Shown: positions 9,501 to 18,316, counted from the stretch's first letter. The stretch is DNA of 64,000 nt from Granulicella sibirica (GCF_004115155.1 NZ_RDSM01000002.1:1357514-1421513); one strand, 5' to 3'. Numbers and translations: made by a program. The notes: generated by a model not told the origin, from the letters alone.

Positions 9501-9972
9501 TCTGGCCGAAAATGGCGTGGATCCTGTTGTACCCCTTCACCGCGGCACAGCCAGAGCCCGGGTCGCGCTTGTTACAAGCCTGTGCTGTGTCTCGCAGGTA
9601 AGGACACCGGGTGCGTTGCAGCAGGTTTCCTGCCATGCTTGCCATGTTGCGAATCTGTTGCGAAGCTCCTGAGTGAAGCGCCTCGGCTACCCCGGGATAG
9701 GTGCCTGAAAGGAGTGGATGGTCGGACGCCGTCGCATTCTTGACATTCGCTCCAATTCGGAGCCCTCCTCCCGGTGCCGTCACTATGCCTGACAGCGGTA
9801 GCCGCGAGATGTCCACGAGCTTCGTCGGTCGCTGAACATGCTCTTTGAGCAAGTCGACTTGGCTCGTTCCGCCTGCAAGGAACTGCGCTCCGGGATCTCC
9901 CGACACTACTGCAACGGCTGAGGCGACATCAGTTGCACGCTCGTAGACGAATGGCCTCATCTGACTGGCCAA
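6568..9972 (-). CDS. Fused FAD-binding and molybdopterin-binding aldehyde/xanthine oxidoreductase
   Basis: An 1134-residue fusion. Residues ~1-330 are a CO-dehydrogenase-type FAD subunit with FLAGGTSQVDLLKEHV and the Cys-rich stretch RCPYLRDTAQACNKR...SGC that in PaoB holds an extra 4Fe-4S cluster. After a ~60-residue Ala/Lys-rich linker comes the Mo-cofactor subunit, from VGRDIPRADGRKKVTGTATY to the end, with FIGGAFGSK, MRGPG and GVGEMGCNGV carrying the catalytic Glu. The subunits are normally separate polypeptides (PaoB, PaoC). The linker reads as sensible protein, so the fusion looks genuine rather than a lost stop. The start overlaps the upstream gene by 16 bp, implying coupled translation. 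Confidence 0.92.
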   Translation of the reverse strand: MASQMRPFVYERATDVASAVAVVSGDPGAQFLAGGTSQVDLLKEHVQRPTKLVDISRLPLSGIVTAPGGGLRIGANVKNATASDHPLLSGTYPGVAEALHSGASQQIRNMASMAGNLLQRTRCPYLRDTAQACNKRDPGSGCAAVKGYNRIHAIFGQNDQGATSANTCIATHPSDLAVALAAHDAVIVLEGGDGRREIAFEDLYRLPYHRPELDSNLLQGDMIIRIDLPAFRGHSHYLKVRDRASYAYGLVTCAVALDMDRGRVVAGRIALGGVALKPWRAREAEKLLAGAEPNRQLFHEVAAKALEGSHTYAMNKYKPGLGRALVERALLEATGLERLQGKAGTVFAASVGGIAGVRGAKKAQATVSKTSSPPADRRTTMDGAPIFREVGRDIPRADGRKKVTGTATYAAEWNVQGLAYGSVVDSTIACGTILSIYTADALAAPGVIAVVTHENAPRLAAYPQQGGGFQLTGDGGLGEARQPLQDATVYYGAQSIAVVIAETSEQARYGATLVRVTYDEKVPELDMDHARRMPFPPLFAGAEKMQKGGEEVKAAIEAAPISLTREYETPVYHHNPIELLASIAVWNETDGADTLTLYDATRSVDMLRGVIAQSFGLPESNVRVVSKFIGGAFGSKAWSFHNPMLVALAARVAKRPVRIEWRRQQVFSIGGHRPALHQTVSIGADGKGRLKALQHDSQTHTSQVCGYTEFGGRMTKMMYDVPQLGFSNRLSYLNLPSPAVMRGPGFLMGGWALESALDELACELGMDPVELRLANYAETDPDTGLPFSNKHLRECYERGRKLFGWEARASRTGTKRVGNDFVGYGFSTCMHPASRVPASARATIFSDGRALVCSATHELGNGTYTIFAQIAADGLRLPVDHVQFDLGDTDFPTAPPTHGSLTTASVGPAVFEAARNAVEALKAVSARTAGSPLFGIAASAIDANNGRLSIRGQPEIGDSYAEALRRAGLPHISAGSDAAPGDETKKFAFYSFGAVFAEVRVDAQTGVVRVARLCGVYDCGRLMNPRTAHSQLMGGMIFGLGQTLMEETVFDPVSGMPVVRNLADYHVPSCGDTPEITVEVLGIPDPYISQLGAHGVGEMGCNGVPPAITNAIFNATGKRLRSLPVTPDKILGAS

Positions 9973-11051
9973 TCGTTGGCAGACTTGCGAACGCCGCCTG
10001 TCGCAGACAGCGAGAGGTCGTCAATTAGTCTGTGCAAACGTATTGCGTGCTGAAAATCAGGAATGTTATATGTGCCAGAGTTGATGTCGTCGCGGAGACC
10101 GGCGTAAACACCGGCTACATTCAGCACTATGTCCGGCATAGAACTCAGCTCACCTTCGTCCACTGTCTGCTGTTCGCCGTTAAGGATTAATTGCAGCGTA
10201 CCGGACTGGAACCCCCTTATGGCCCCGCCGCGCAGCTCGACCTCTCCGTTAGTGCCAGTGATCTGAAACGAGAAAGGCACTTGGTCCGCTGGTCTCCCCC
10301 CTGCAACTTCAATCGCGAGCACACCCGCCTTTTTTAGTTGCGCTTGCACGAGGATGTGGTCGGGCGTAATCCTTTGGTAGGGCGTTGGCGGATCGCCAAC
10401 TTCGATGTGCGGATATTGCGTACTCGTGAGTGCCGATGCGCAGTCGAGACCGCCCAGAACAGCTATGGCTGCGTCGACGGTATGAGCGCCCTGAATCGTG
10501 ACCAGCGTCACACCATTGGCGGGATCTTCCGAGAAGGCCATGGGCGCTCCCGTTGTCTTGCCGAAAGCGATCGTGCTGGAGATAACGCGAGCGCTCAGGA
10601 CGGTACCGATTGTGCCGGACTCTAGGAGGCTCCGTGCTTGCCGGAGTTCCGGGTTGCACCGTGTTTGCAAACCGATCGCCACATGCAGACCGGCGGCAGT
10701 TGCCGCTGCAGCAAGTTCTTCCGTTTCCCCGAGATTTTTACCAAGTGGCCACTCGCAGTAGATGTGCTTTCCAGCCTTAATGGCACTGAGCACCAAGTCC
10801 CGGTGATCGGGGACTTTCACGCAGATAGAAACGATATCGATACCAGGATCGTGTATGAGCTCCCCAGAATCCGCGTACGCGGCCCTTGCCCCAAAGGCCT
10901 GAGCGGCGGCATCTGATTTTGCCTGGCTGCCGGAAGCGACAGCCCTCAACTCAAGCCCTTGGAGCTTCTGAACAGCAGGAATATGTGAATCACGTGCCCA
11001 ACCACGGTCCGCGCTGGCCCCGATAATTCCGACCTGTAGCCGTCTTTGCAT
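9957..11051 (-). CDS. Gfo/Idh/MocA-family NAD(P)-dependent oxidoreductase
   Basis: 364 residues from the ATG at 11051, chosen for the ACGGAG site upstream; the frame stays open to 11231 without family similarity. The N-terminal Rossmann fold reads VGIIGASADRGW and the second motif is KAGKHIYCEWPLGKN, where E-W-P-L replaces the usual E-K-P. The C-terminal alpha/beta domain binds the sugar-like substrate. It heads the molybdenum oxidoreductase operon, so it may act on the same substrate pathway; the substrate is unknown. Confidence 0.88.
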   Translation of the reverse strand: MQRRLQVGIIGASADRGWARDSHIPAVQKLQGLELRAVASGSQAKSDAAAQAFGARAAYADSGELIHDPGIDIVSICVKVPDHRDLVLSAIKAGKHIYCEWPLGKNLGETEELAAAATAAGLHVAIGLQTRCNPELRQARSLLESGTIGTVLSARVISSTIAFGKTTGAPMAFSEDPANGVTLVTIQGAHTVDAAIAVLGGLDCASALTSTQYPHIEVGDPPTPYQRITPDHILVQAQLKKAGVLAIEVAGGRPADQVPFSFQITGTNGEVELRGGAIRGFQSGTLQLILNGEQQTVDEGELSSMPDIVLNVAGVYAGLRDDINSGTYNIPDFQHAIRLHRLIDDLSLSATGGVRKSANDWPVR

Positions 11052-11510
11052 AATGGTTTTCTCCGTAAGCGTCATTACCGACGGGCATGGGCGCACTGTG
11101 AACGATGATCGTTCTGCTGCCAATTGAATACTGTATTGAAAAGCACACAAAGTGCCGTCAAAAGTTATGACACCCCGGTCGAACGGCAACTGCGTCGCCG
11201 TCTTGTGCCACCGGTAGTAGGAAACGATCAAGAACGAGAAAGAGCCCCAGCGGAACCGAGTTCATCTACTATGTGGCCGGTAAAACGCGCCTGACTTGGG
11301 GTTTACGGTTTCGCGATCTGGCCGACAGCTTGCTCGATCTGGCCGAAGGCGACAACTTCACTCGCCAAGTGGTCGGAGTAGCCGCACAATGCGGAATGCC
11401 CCTAAACAGGGCACATCGAATTGCATGCGTGTGCTCTTTAGGCTCTAGTTCTTCTTACCCTCTTGAGTGAGCCGAAGTAACGAATCCGGTGCTCGCAATC
11501 GGGCCACGGG
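11052..11510. other. Gap between operons without a supported gene
   Basis: 459 bp. The 5' part is the leader of the Gfo/Idh operon. A plus-strand open frame from about 11240 to 11470 (includes YYVAGKTRLTWGLRFRDLA) has no ribosome site and no family I recognise. It could be a gene remnant but is not annotated as coding. Confidence 0.4.
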
Positions 11511-12158
11511 TCAGAAGCTAGTTCTTCGCTTTGAAAGGATCTTCTGAGCAATTCGTGGGGAGCGCCTTACACTTGGCAGCGCTCGATCTACCAATTCATT
11601 CCCGTACTCCTCCGTCAAAGCAGGGTGACGAAGCAGTAACCGAAGATAGATCGGTGCAACTATCGCATCGAGTAGAAGCTCCGCGTCTGTCCCAGCTACA
11701 AATTCGCCCGACGCGATTCCGCGCTCTATGCCGGCTATGGTTGATGCTCTTCTCGGGCGGATGTGGTTCTCGTAGAGTTCCTTGAGGATCAACGGATCTG
11801 CCTGTCCCTCAGCAATCAGGTCCGCGACAACCTTTCCGAACAACCCATGGCATTCAGCGATGAGGCGCTTCACCCTCGTACGCAGGGCCTCTTCCTCCGT
11901 GGCAGTTTCTGGGAGTTCGATGATGACGTTGAACCGCTCCTGGAACATGGCGAGGATCAATGCGGCCTTGGAGGGCCACCATTTATAAAGCGTCGGCTTT
12001 CCAACCCCCGCTCGCTTTGCGACGGCCTCCATGGTCAGTTCACGAGCGGGAAATTCTTTCAGCAAACCAGCGACGGCTTCCATGATCGCCGCATGAGAGG
12101 CCGCTGCTTCACTCCGTGGTCTCCCCATAGGGGCCGGCATGGACTTCGAACTCGGCAT
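11511..12158 (-). CDS. TetR/AcrR-family transcriptional regulator
   Basis: 215 residues. The helix-turn-helix is LTMEAVAKRAGVGKPTLYKW followed by WPSKAALIL, typical of TetR. The C-terminal part is a helical ligand-binding domain ending in a basic tail. It is divergent from an alpha/beta hydrolase gene, and a perfect inverted repeat (12211-12227) sits in the shared promoter region, so it likely represses the hydrolase and itself. Confidence 0.9.
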   Translation of the reverse strand: MPSSKSMPAPMGRPRSEAAASHAAIMEAVAGLLKEFPARELTMEAVAKRAGVGKPTLYKWWPSKAALILAMFQERFNVIIELPETATEEEALRTRVKRLIAECHGLFGKVVADLIAEGQADPLILKELYENHIRPRRASTIAGIERGIASGEFVAGTDAELLLDAIVAPIYLRLLLRHPALTEEYGNELVDRALPSVRRSPRIAQKILSKRRTSF

Positions 12159-12210
12159 GAATCAAACTTAGCAGAACGGAAAGTAAAACTAAATGCATCC
12201 TCTGCCTTTC

Positions 12211-12227
12211 CTTTACGTCTAGTAAAG
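12211..12227. promoter_or_regulatory. Palindromic operator between TetR and esterase genes
   Basis: CTTTAC-GTCTA-GTAAAG has perfect 6-bp arms and a 5-bp spacer. It overlaps a second short repeat GTAC-GA-GTAC (12227-12236) just upstream of the esterase leader. TetR binding is inferred from position and symmetry. Confidence 0.55.
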
Positions 12228-12267
12228 TACGAGTACTGAAGTTCACACGATTACAGGAGGAACACCA

Positions 12268-13230
12268 ATGCAGACTCTTCAGAAGGATCAGACTACCGCA
12301 CCATGGTTGGTGGAGCATCCACTGAGCGCGGACGACCAAGCTGCGATGGACGCGATGCGCGTTATCGTCGACCCCAACAAAGGCAAGCTTCAGGGGATCG
12401 CAGCCCGAGATCCCTTCGACTCCATCATGGAGCACGTCTCTGCGCCTGCCGGCGTAGTCTACGAGGCGAACCAAATCGGGGGCGTTTCGGGGTGGTGGTG
12501 CCGCCCCGAAGGCGCACGGCCCGGCGAAGCGATCATGCACATCCATGGCGGATGGTTCAACTGGGGCTCCGCACAGGCGTTTCGGCACTTGGCAGGCCAT
12601 ATTGCCATCAGCGCCGGAGTAGTCGTCTTCTTGCCTGACTACCGCCTTGCTCCGGAGCACCCTTTTCCTGCCGCCGCTGAAGACATCCGGGCTTGCTACG
12701 CGGGTCTGATCGCGCATGGCTTTTCGAAGGTCGGCGTCACGGGTGATTCCGCCGGCGGCAATCTGGCGCTTGAACTGCTTGTGCATCTTGCAACAGACCC
12801 CGCAACCGGCAGTGCAGCGCTCATTGGTGGAGTGGCGCTTTCGCCGGTGACCGATCTGACCCTCTCTGGAGACAGTTGGTCGACCCGCGCTGTTGACGAT
12901 CCATACTTCACGAAGCCACAAGCCGCCGAACTCGTGCGTTCCTATCTGGATGGCCACAGTCCGGAAGACCCCCTCGTCTCACCCCTGTTTGCCGATCTCA
13001 AGGGGTTGGCTCCTATCCGGGTGCATGTCGGCACCGCCGAAGTCTTACTGGATGATTCGGTCCGGTTTGTCGAGCGCGCGATCACCGCCGGTGTGGATGC
13101 TCGGCTTGATGTATGGGAGGGAATGGCTCATGGGCACTTGGGGGCGGTCGGACGCCTCGCAGCATCCGCCGAGACCCTCCAACTTATCGGTCATTTTCTG
13201 TCCGGAAAGTTCACCAACGCAGAAGCATAA
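12268..13230 (+). CDS. Alpha/beta hydrolase, HSL (family IV) esterase
   Basis: 320 residues with an AGGAGGAA ribosome site. The oxyanion-hole motif is IHGGWFNWGS (usual HGGG with W-F instead of G-F), the nucleophile elbow is GDSAGGN, the acid is in VLLDDS and the base in MAHGHL. These are the signatures of hormone-sensitive-lipase-like carboxylesterases that hydrolyse short-chain esters. No signal peptide is visible, so it is cytoplasmic. It is probably derepressed by ligand through the divergent TetR. Confidence 0.9.
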   Translation: MQTLQKDQTTAPWLVEHPLSADDQAAMDAMRVIVDPNKGKLQGIAARDPFDSIMEHVSAPAGVVYEANQIGGVSGWWCRPEGARPGEAIMHIHGGWFNWGSAQAFRHLAGHIAISAGVVVFLPDYRLAPEHPFPAAAEDIRACYAGLIAHGFSKVGVTGDSAGGNLALELLVHLATDPATGSAALIGGVALSPVTDLTLSGDSWSTRAVDDPYFTKPQAAELVRSYLDGHSPEDPLVSPLFADLKGLAPIRVHVGTAEVLLDDSVRFVERAITAGVDARLDVWEGMAHGHLGAVGRLAASAETLQLIGHFLSGKFTNAEA

Positions 13231-13414
13231 TAGTAGAACTTGGCCCCAAAATTCTGGCGGAACTCGCCGAGGTGTTCTGCGCATCGGCAACTTCTGCTTC
13301 CGGCTATCGAGGAAGGTGAATGACGGGAGGTCTCAGCTTGATAAGTGCTTTGGCCTGAAATCGACAGTCAAGACTTTCACCCTTGGCATTGAGTCGACGC
13401 AAGACGATCTCGCG

Positions 13415-14308
13415 TCAGGAACCTGAGTTGTCGAAATAGCGCATACGGTCGAGATCTTCCAGAAGCCCCGGCCCGGCCGATGTCCAACCGAGTCGCTCCC
13501 GAGTCCAAGCGCTCGATGCGGAAAGATCCATGCCTACGTACCCGCCGATACGACCAAATCGGGCTTGTGCCTCTTCCGATGAAATAGAGGTGATCGGAAC
13601 TCTAAGGCCGCGGCCAATGGCGGCTGCAATATCCTTAAGGTGAATTCCTTCTTCGCTGACCGCATGGTAAGTGGAGGCTTCCCCTTTTTCGAGGGCGAGT
13701 CTATAAAGACGGGCAACGTCTGTGACATGCGCGGCCGGCCAACGGTTAGATCCCTCATTCACGTATGCGGAGGCTCCCGTTTTGCGCGCTACACCGATGA
13801 GGGTTGTGATGAGGCCCTGTTTGACTGTGTTGTGAACTTGGGGTAGCCGCACGATCGTGGCGTTGATGCCCTGTTGACGCAATGAACGTACGGCCTGTTC
13901 GGGACCGCGAGGTGATGTTGAGACGGCGGGCGCATCGACATCCTCTGTGATCGGACGAATCAGTGATGCGAGACCAAGTCCTGAACTGACAATGAGAGGA
14001 CGATCAGAGCCTGCAAGCGAAACCCCCAAAGCCGCGATCGCCAGCCTCTCAGTCTCGCTACTTTCTTCAAAGTTGGCGAAATCCAAGTCGAAGGCACAGT
14101 GAATCACTCCGTCAGCCTTGCTTGCACCCTCACTGAGGGCTTGGACGTCTTCGAGAGTTCCCATAAGGACCTCAGCTCCAGCTGAGAGGAGAGCTCTTGC
14201 ACTTGTCTCCGAACGGGCGAGGCCCAGGACCTGATGCCCAGAATTGATAAGCTCCGGAATGATCGCTGAGCCGATGAGTCCCGTGCCGCCAGTAAGAAAT
14301 ACACGCAT
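13415..14308 (-). CDS. Extended/atypical SDR, NAD-dependent epimerase family
   Basis: 297 residues starting at the Rossmann motif MRVFLTGGTGLIGSAIIPEL, followed by DGVIHCAF and the VNEGSNRWPAAHVTDVARLY segment typical of NAD(P)-binding nucleoside-diphosphate-sugar epimerase-like proteins. A GGGG site precedes the ATG at 14308. The standard Tyr-x3-Lys is not evident, as is common in this atypical subgroup, so the reaction cannot be named. It is divergent from an HxlR regulator, the usual arrangement for quinone/aldehyde-responsive switches. Confidence 0.85.
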   Translation of the reverse strand: MRVFLTGGTGLIGSAIIPELINSGHQVLGLARSETSARALLSAGAEVLMGTLEDVQALSEGASKADGVIHCAFDLDFANFEESSETERLAIAALGVSLAGSDRPLIVSSGLGLASLIRPITEDVDAPAVSTSPRGPEQAVRSLRQQGINATIVRLPQVHNTVKQGLITTLIGVARKTGASAYVNEGSNRWPAAHVTDVARLYRLALEKGEASTYHAVSEEGIHLKDIAAAIGRGLRVPITSISSEEAQARFGRIGGYVGMDLSASSAWTRERLGWTSAGPGLLEDLDRMRYFDNSGS

Positions 14309-14488
14309 TGAAATCCCCTTACATTCGTGAATCCAGACGCCCTTGCGTCTCGTGGTTGACTCGCCTTCGGTTCGAAAGTCCCAATGTGATCAACTCAATG
14401 ATTACTCTTCTATACCTACATCATGTAATGAGTGCTAGGTTTAGGGAAGACGGCACATTCACCTCAGTAACGGAGCTGGAAGTAACCA

Positions 14489-14896
14489 ATGAAAAAGCCC
14501 AACAAAGACGCGGTTGGAGGCCCTGTCGCTCTCACGTGTAGAAGTGAGGAAACGGGGCCACTTCGCGATCTTCTTGCGAAAATCGGAGACAAATGGAGCA
14601 TTCTGCTCATGGTTTCGCTTTCGAGGAGGCCGGGCTATCGCGCGCGCTTTTCAGAACTCCAACGCTTGATAGATGGGATCTCGCAACGGATGCTCACAAC
14701 TACGTTGCGCCAATTGGAGCGAGACGGCCTCCTGTCACGTCATGTGTTTGCGGAGGTTCCCCCAAGAGTGGAGTATGAACTTACTCCTCTGGGTCTCAGC
14801 CTTTTGGAACCGATGAGGACCTTAGTGCATTGGATTGGAAGCAATTGGGACGTCATCAAGGAAGCCAGGGTCGGCTTTGATCATCGCATTCGATGA
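14489..14896 (+). CDS. HxlR-family transcriptional regulator
   Basis: 135 residues with the HxlR winged helix: LLAKIGDKWSILLMVSL, FSELQRLIDGISQRMLTTTL, RQLERDGLLSRHVFAEVPPR and VEYELTPLGLSL. A GGAGCTGGAAG site precedes the ATG. Members sense electrophiles such as quinones or aldehydes, often through an N-terminal Cys; here a Cys lies near residue 17. The divergent SDR is its likely target. Confidence 0.9.
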   Translation: MKKPNKDAVGGPVALTCRSEETGPLRDLLAKIGDKWSILLMVSLSRRPGYRARFSELQRLIDGISQRMLTTTLRQLERDGLLSRHVFAEVPPRVEYELTPLGLSLLEPMRTLVHWIGSNWDVIKEARVGFDHRIR

Positions 14897-15010
14897 TTCA
14901 AGTACGAGTTTTCTCCACAATCAACCATCTTGATAAACGGTCTCCGCGGAATGAACCGCACTGGATAGATGACAAATCGCCGATGCACTCATTGACAACC
15001 GAACACAATA

Positions 15011-15552
15011 ACCGGTCGTGGCGAGTGGTGTAGTGGGCTAGGTGGCGTAGCTGATTGATCTAGGTCGCCGGGCAAAGGAGGCCATGGATATGACAGAGTA
15101 TGGAAAGCATGGAAAGCCATGAAGCCCGCTTCCCACCCTTCCCACGCTCTTCGGAAATCCCGTCGGGATTCCCACATCCCACGGCCTCGACGACTGGAGA
15201 TAAATATCTTCTCGCGCCCCTCAACTTGAACCATCGCCACCGCAAGGGGCTTGTAACGGAGGTCTCAGGTCCACAAGGTAACGCAAGTCCCGGTACACTC
15301 GCCCCTTAGCGAGGTTTGGCTTCCGAACGCGTGCGCGTCAGCGCACTGGATTGTCAGGCAGGGCGTTGCGGGAGGGAACGTCCCGCTGAGGAGGGTGGCG
15401 GAAAACACTGGAGCGGCTGGAGCCAGGGAGGAGGAACTCCTCCCCCAAACCGTCCCTCAAGCCCTGAAGACACTCGTTAGCAGCCAGTCTGTATTGAAGC
15501 AAAGCTCCAGCTACCTTCCGGGTTCGATGAGCCTGGAAATGTGCTTCGGCCT
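15011..15552. repeat. Structured repeat, copy 1 (~0.54 kb)
   Basis: Closely similar in direct orientation to 17725-18261, and its last part to 23193-23307. It includes hairpins GTGCGC-GTCA-GCGCAC, GCGGGA...TCCCGC and GGGAGGA-GGAAC-TCCTCCC. A 69-codon open frame (15100-15309) is kept open in both long copies, with a length difference that is a multiple of three, but its function is unknown. Copies 1 and 2 bracket the AraC/SDR pair at 15.6-17.7 kb. Confidence 0.85.
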
Positions 15553-15631
15553 CTTCTCGCCAGTTGAGATCGCCATTGATAGACACAACCCGACTTGTCG
15601 AGACTCACTAAGGGTAATCCGGCATCGCAAC

Positions 15632-16549
15632 CTATCCCCGTTCCAGCAATCTCATGCGATGCATATGTTGATGAGGCGGCGTGCCGAACATTCGTTGATA
15701 CTCGCGGCTGAATTGTGATGGTGAACCGTAACCCACTGCATAGCCGGCAGAAGCCGCATCTTTGCTTTCCGAAAGCATGATTTGTTGAGCTTTTTGTAAA
15801 CGAATCTGCTTCTGATATTGCAGTGGGCTCATCGCGGTCAACGCCTTAAACTGCCTGTGAAGAGATGCCGGACTCATGCTCGCCAGCCGCGCCAGAGCAT
15901 CGATATGCAACGGCCTCGCATAGTTATGGCGAATACAATCGATGACTTTGAGCACCTGTGGTTGCCGGCTTTCGGTCAGGGCAATCTGGCGCACGAAAGC
16001 AGATTGTTGTCCGGTAAGAAGACGATAGTAAATCTCGCGCAGGATCAGGGGGGCAAGTGGAGCGACATCAGAAGGAGACTCCAGCAGGCGGAGGAGTCTC
16101 ACAAATCCCTCCAGCAATTGGGGGGAGCGAGAGCCTACGGCGATCCCGCGATGCAGGCCCCTCTCTTCGCTCCCCTTCGGCAAGTCCAACGCCACTTCTG
16201 CTAACAGCTCAAGGTCAAGGACGAGCGCCACAGCCAGATAGGGGTTCTCCGGTGTGGCGTCCGTTATCCGCGCTGAAACGGGTAGATCGACAGAACTGAC
16301 GAGATATTTGCCTGTGTCATAGTCAAGGGTCGAATTTCCTACCACTACCTGCTTGCTCCCTTGCGCAATGATGCAGACCATTGGCGCATAGAGCCCGGCA
16401 ATCATGCAAGGCGAAGTCGCCGAGGAACGCGCTAGAGTCAGGCCGGGAAGCTGTGTCGATCGGAACGGTTCTGTAGCCTGCCGCATTAGCAGGAGGCGGA
16501 GTTCTGACAATAGGCGCTGTCCTCGTTCGTTCGCTTCCAAAGAACTCAT
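15632..16549 (-). CDS. AraC-family transcriptional regulator
   Basis: About 305 residues from the ATG at 16549 (MSSLEANERGQRLL); a TTG at 16600 is the only longer start. The N-terminal domain (MIAGLYAPMVCIIAQGSKQV, then YLVSSVDLPVSARI) matches the AraC N-terminal domain of the PF06719 type. The C-terminal AraC DNA-binding domain contains LARLASMSPASLHRQFKALT, MSPLQYQKQIRL and AVGYGSPSQFSREYQRMFG. It is divergent from an SDR gene, which such regulators commonly activate. Confidence 0.9.
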   Translation of the reverse strand: MSSLEANERGQRLLSELRLLLMRQATEPFRSTQLPGLTLARSSATSPCMIAGLYAPMVCIIAQGSKQVVVGNSTLDYDTGKYLVSSVDLPVSARITDATPENPYLAVALVLDLELLAEVALDLPKGSEERGLHRGIAVGSRSPQLLEGFVRLLRLLESPSDVAPLAPLILREIYYRLLTGQQSAFVRQIALTESRQPQVLKVIDCIRHNYARPLHIDALARLASMSPASLHRQFKALTAMSPLQYQKQIRLQKAQQIMLSESKDAASAGYAVGYGSPSQFSREYQRMFGTPPHQHMHRMRLLERG

Positions 16550-16678
16550 TGGTTCAGAAGCTGTATGCAAGTGCCCGCCTCGATTGAGAGTATCGTGCAA
16601 GAATCGTGTCGTTTCAGACTACCGCTTTCCCGGCTTTACCGCCTACCTTGAAGCAAGCAGCAGGGGAGGAAGTGAGCT

Positions 16679-17716
16679 TTGACACAGAAGTCCGGGATGG
16701 GATCAATGCGCACACATAACGACGATACGGAGCCTGCGTCACTGCCCAGCCAGACCGTAATCGTCACCGGCGGTAACTCCGGTCTGGGATACGGCTGCGC
16801 GAGCGCACTGCTCCTCGCGTCGCCGTCGTGGCACGTGATTATTGCCTGCCGCGACCCGGGGAGGGCACAGAAGGCGGTTGAAAAGCTGCGTGACTCGGCG
16901 CGACCCGGGTCAAGAGTAGAGACGATGGAGCTTGATCTGGCATCGCTTGCCTCGGTGCGGTCGTTCGCAGCTAAGCTGAAGGACAGGCTGAAGGCGGGGG
17001 AACTGCCTCCCCTGCACGGTCTCGTCTGCAATGCCGCTGTGCAAGGCGCACGGACGTTCACCGCTGATGGCTTCGAGTCGACCTTCGGCGTGAGCCATCT
17101 TGGTCATTACCTTCTCGTCAATCTGATGCTGCCGTTGATGGAGAAGCCAGCGCGAATTGCTGTTGTCGCCAGTGGCGTCCATGATCCCGCAGAGCTAGCA
17201 AAGGTGCCCGCCAGCATAGGTGTCCCGGTGCCTGCATGGAATACGCCAAAGGCTCTTGCGAGGGGCGAACTTGGTCCGGAAGCGGCAAACGATAACGCAG
17301 CAGCGGATCGTGGCCGTAGATACTCAACCACAAAGCTTGCGAACGTCTATTTCACCTATGCCCTGGAGCGTCGGCTACCCGAAGGCATCACCGTAAACGC
17401 GTTCGATCCCGGATTGATGCCGGGGACCGGGCTTGCTCGTGAATATCCGGCGGTCCTCCGGTTCGCGTGGCACAGCATCCTGCCGAGAGTGATCCCGCTG
17501 TTGCGATTGGTCCTGCTGAAGAACATTCACAGGGCGGAAGAGTCGGGAAAGGCGCTAGCGCGCCTCATCGTCGATCCTGCACTGGTCTCAACGAATGGGA
17601 AGTATTTCGAGGGGCTGCGTGAAATCCCTTCGTCGGTGGAGTCATACGACAAGGATCGCGCAGAAGAGCTTTGGCGGGATAGTGCCACTCTTACCGGGAT
17701 CGAGCCGCTTCCATAA
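16679..17716 (+). CDS. Short-chain dehydrogenase (protochlorophyllide/retinol-type)
   Basis: 345 residues from a TTG at 16679 that has GGGGAGGAAG upstream; an ATG at 16697 is an alternative. Motifs are VIVTGGNSGLGYG for cofactor, CNAAVQGA for the NNAG position (C-N-A-A), VVASGVHDP for the serine and YSTTKLAN for Tyr-Lys. The length and the SLASVRSFAAKL segment resemble light-independent protochlorophyllide-reductase-like SDRs of bacteria. The substrate is unknown. It is probably controlled by the divergent AraC. Confidence 0.88.
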   Translation: MTQKSGMGSMRTHNDDTEPASLPSQTVIVTGGNSGLGYGCASALLLASPSWHVIIACRDPGRAQKAVEKLRDSARPGSRVETMELDLASLASVRSFAAKLKDRLKAGELPPLHGLVCNAAVQGARTFTADGFESTFGVSHLGHYLLVNLMLPLMEKPARIAVVASGVHDPAELAKVPASIGVPVPAWNTPKALARGELGPEAANDNAAADRGRRYSTTKLANVYFTYALERRLPEGITVNAFDPGLMPGTGLAREYPAVLRFAWHSILPRVIPLLRLVLLKNIHRAEESGKALARLIVDPALVSTNGKYFEGLREIPSSVESYDKDRAEELWRDSATLTGIEPLP

Positions 17717-17724
17717 GCGCAACC

Positions 17725-18261
17725 GATCACGATAAGCGGTCGAGGCGGGTACTGCGTATTGGGCCACGTGGCGTAACTGATTCATCTAGGTTGCCGGCAA
17801 GACAGGCCATGATGACAGAGTATGGAAAGGGTGGAAAGCCATGAGCCGGCTTTCCACCCTTTCCACACTTTGTGGAACTCCCTTTGGGATTCCCACATTC
17901 CCACGGCCTGGACGACTGGAGATAAATATCTTCTCGTGCCCCTCAAGCATCGCCACCGCAAGGGGCTTATAACGGATGTCTCAGGTACACAGCGTAACGC
18001 ATGTCCCGGCACACTCACCCCTTAGCGAGGCTTGGCACCGCAAAAGTGCGCGCCAGCGCACCGGGATTGTGAGGGAGGGCGTTGGGGGAGGGAAAGTCCC
18101 GCTGAGGAGGGTGGCGGAAGACGCTGGAGCGGCTGGAGCCAGGGAGCAGGAACTCCTCCCAAACCAACGCCTGAAGACACTCGTCAGGAGGGAGTCTGTA
18201 TTGCACCAAATCCCCCAACGCGCTTCCAGCTTCGGCGAGTCTGGAAATGTGCTTTGACCTG
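17725..18261. repeat. Structured repeat, copy 2 (~0.54 kb)
   Basis: Direct repeat of 15011-15552. This copy keeps a perfect 18-bp inverted repeat (17823-17840 with 17848-17865, 7-base loop) that is degenerate in copy 1. The 3' part again has GTGCGC-GCCA-GCGCAC, a GGGGA...TCCCG hairpin and GGGAGCAGGAACTCCTCCC. A 67-codon frame (17822-18025) parallels the one in copy 1. I do not recognise the element as a known IS or RNA family. Confidence 0.85.
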
Positions 18262-18275
18262 TAGGCGCCCGCGAG

Positions 18276-18301
18276 AAAGCCCCGGACGAATCCGGGGCTT
18301 T
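18276..18301. terminator. Hairpin terminator downstream of the ParB-like gene
   Basis: AAAGCCCCGG-ACGAAT-CCGGGGCTTT is a perfect 10-bp stem flanked by A and T runs, placed 15 bp past the minus-strand ParB stop. It can act in both directions. Confidence 0.75.
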
Positions 18302-18316
18302 GATGCGAAGGTGGCG

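Noticed and set aside
11273..11470. 65-codon plus-strand frame upstream of a TetR gene
   Set aside because: No ribosome site, no family similarity, and it ends in low-information sequence.
14309..14488. HxlR operator in the SDR-HxlR gap
   Set aside because: Only loosely spaced short arms (ATTAC...GTAAT) were visible, too weak to report as a site.
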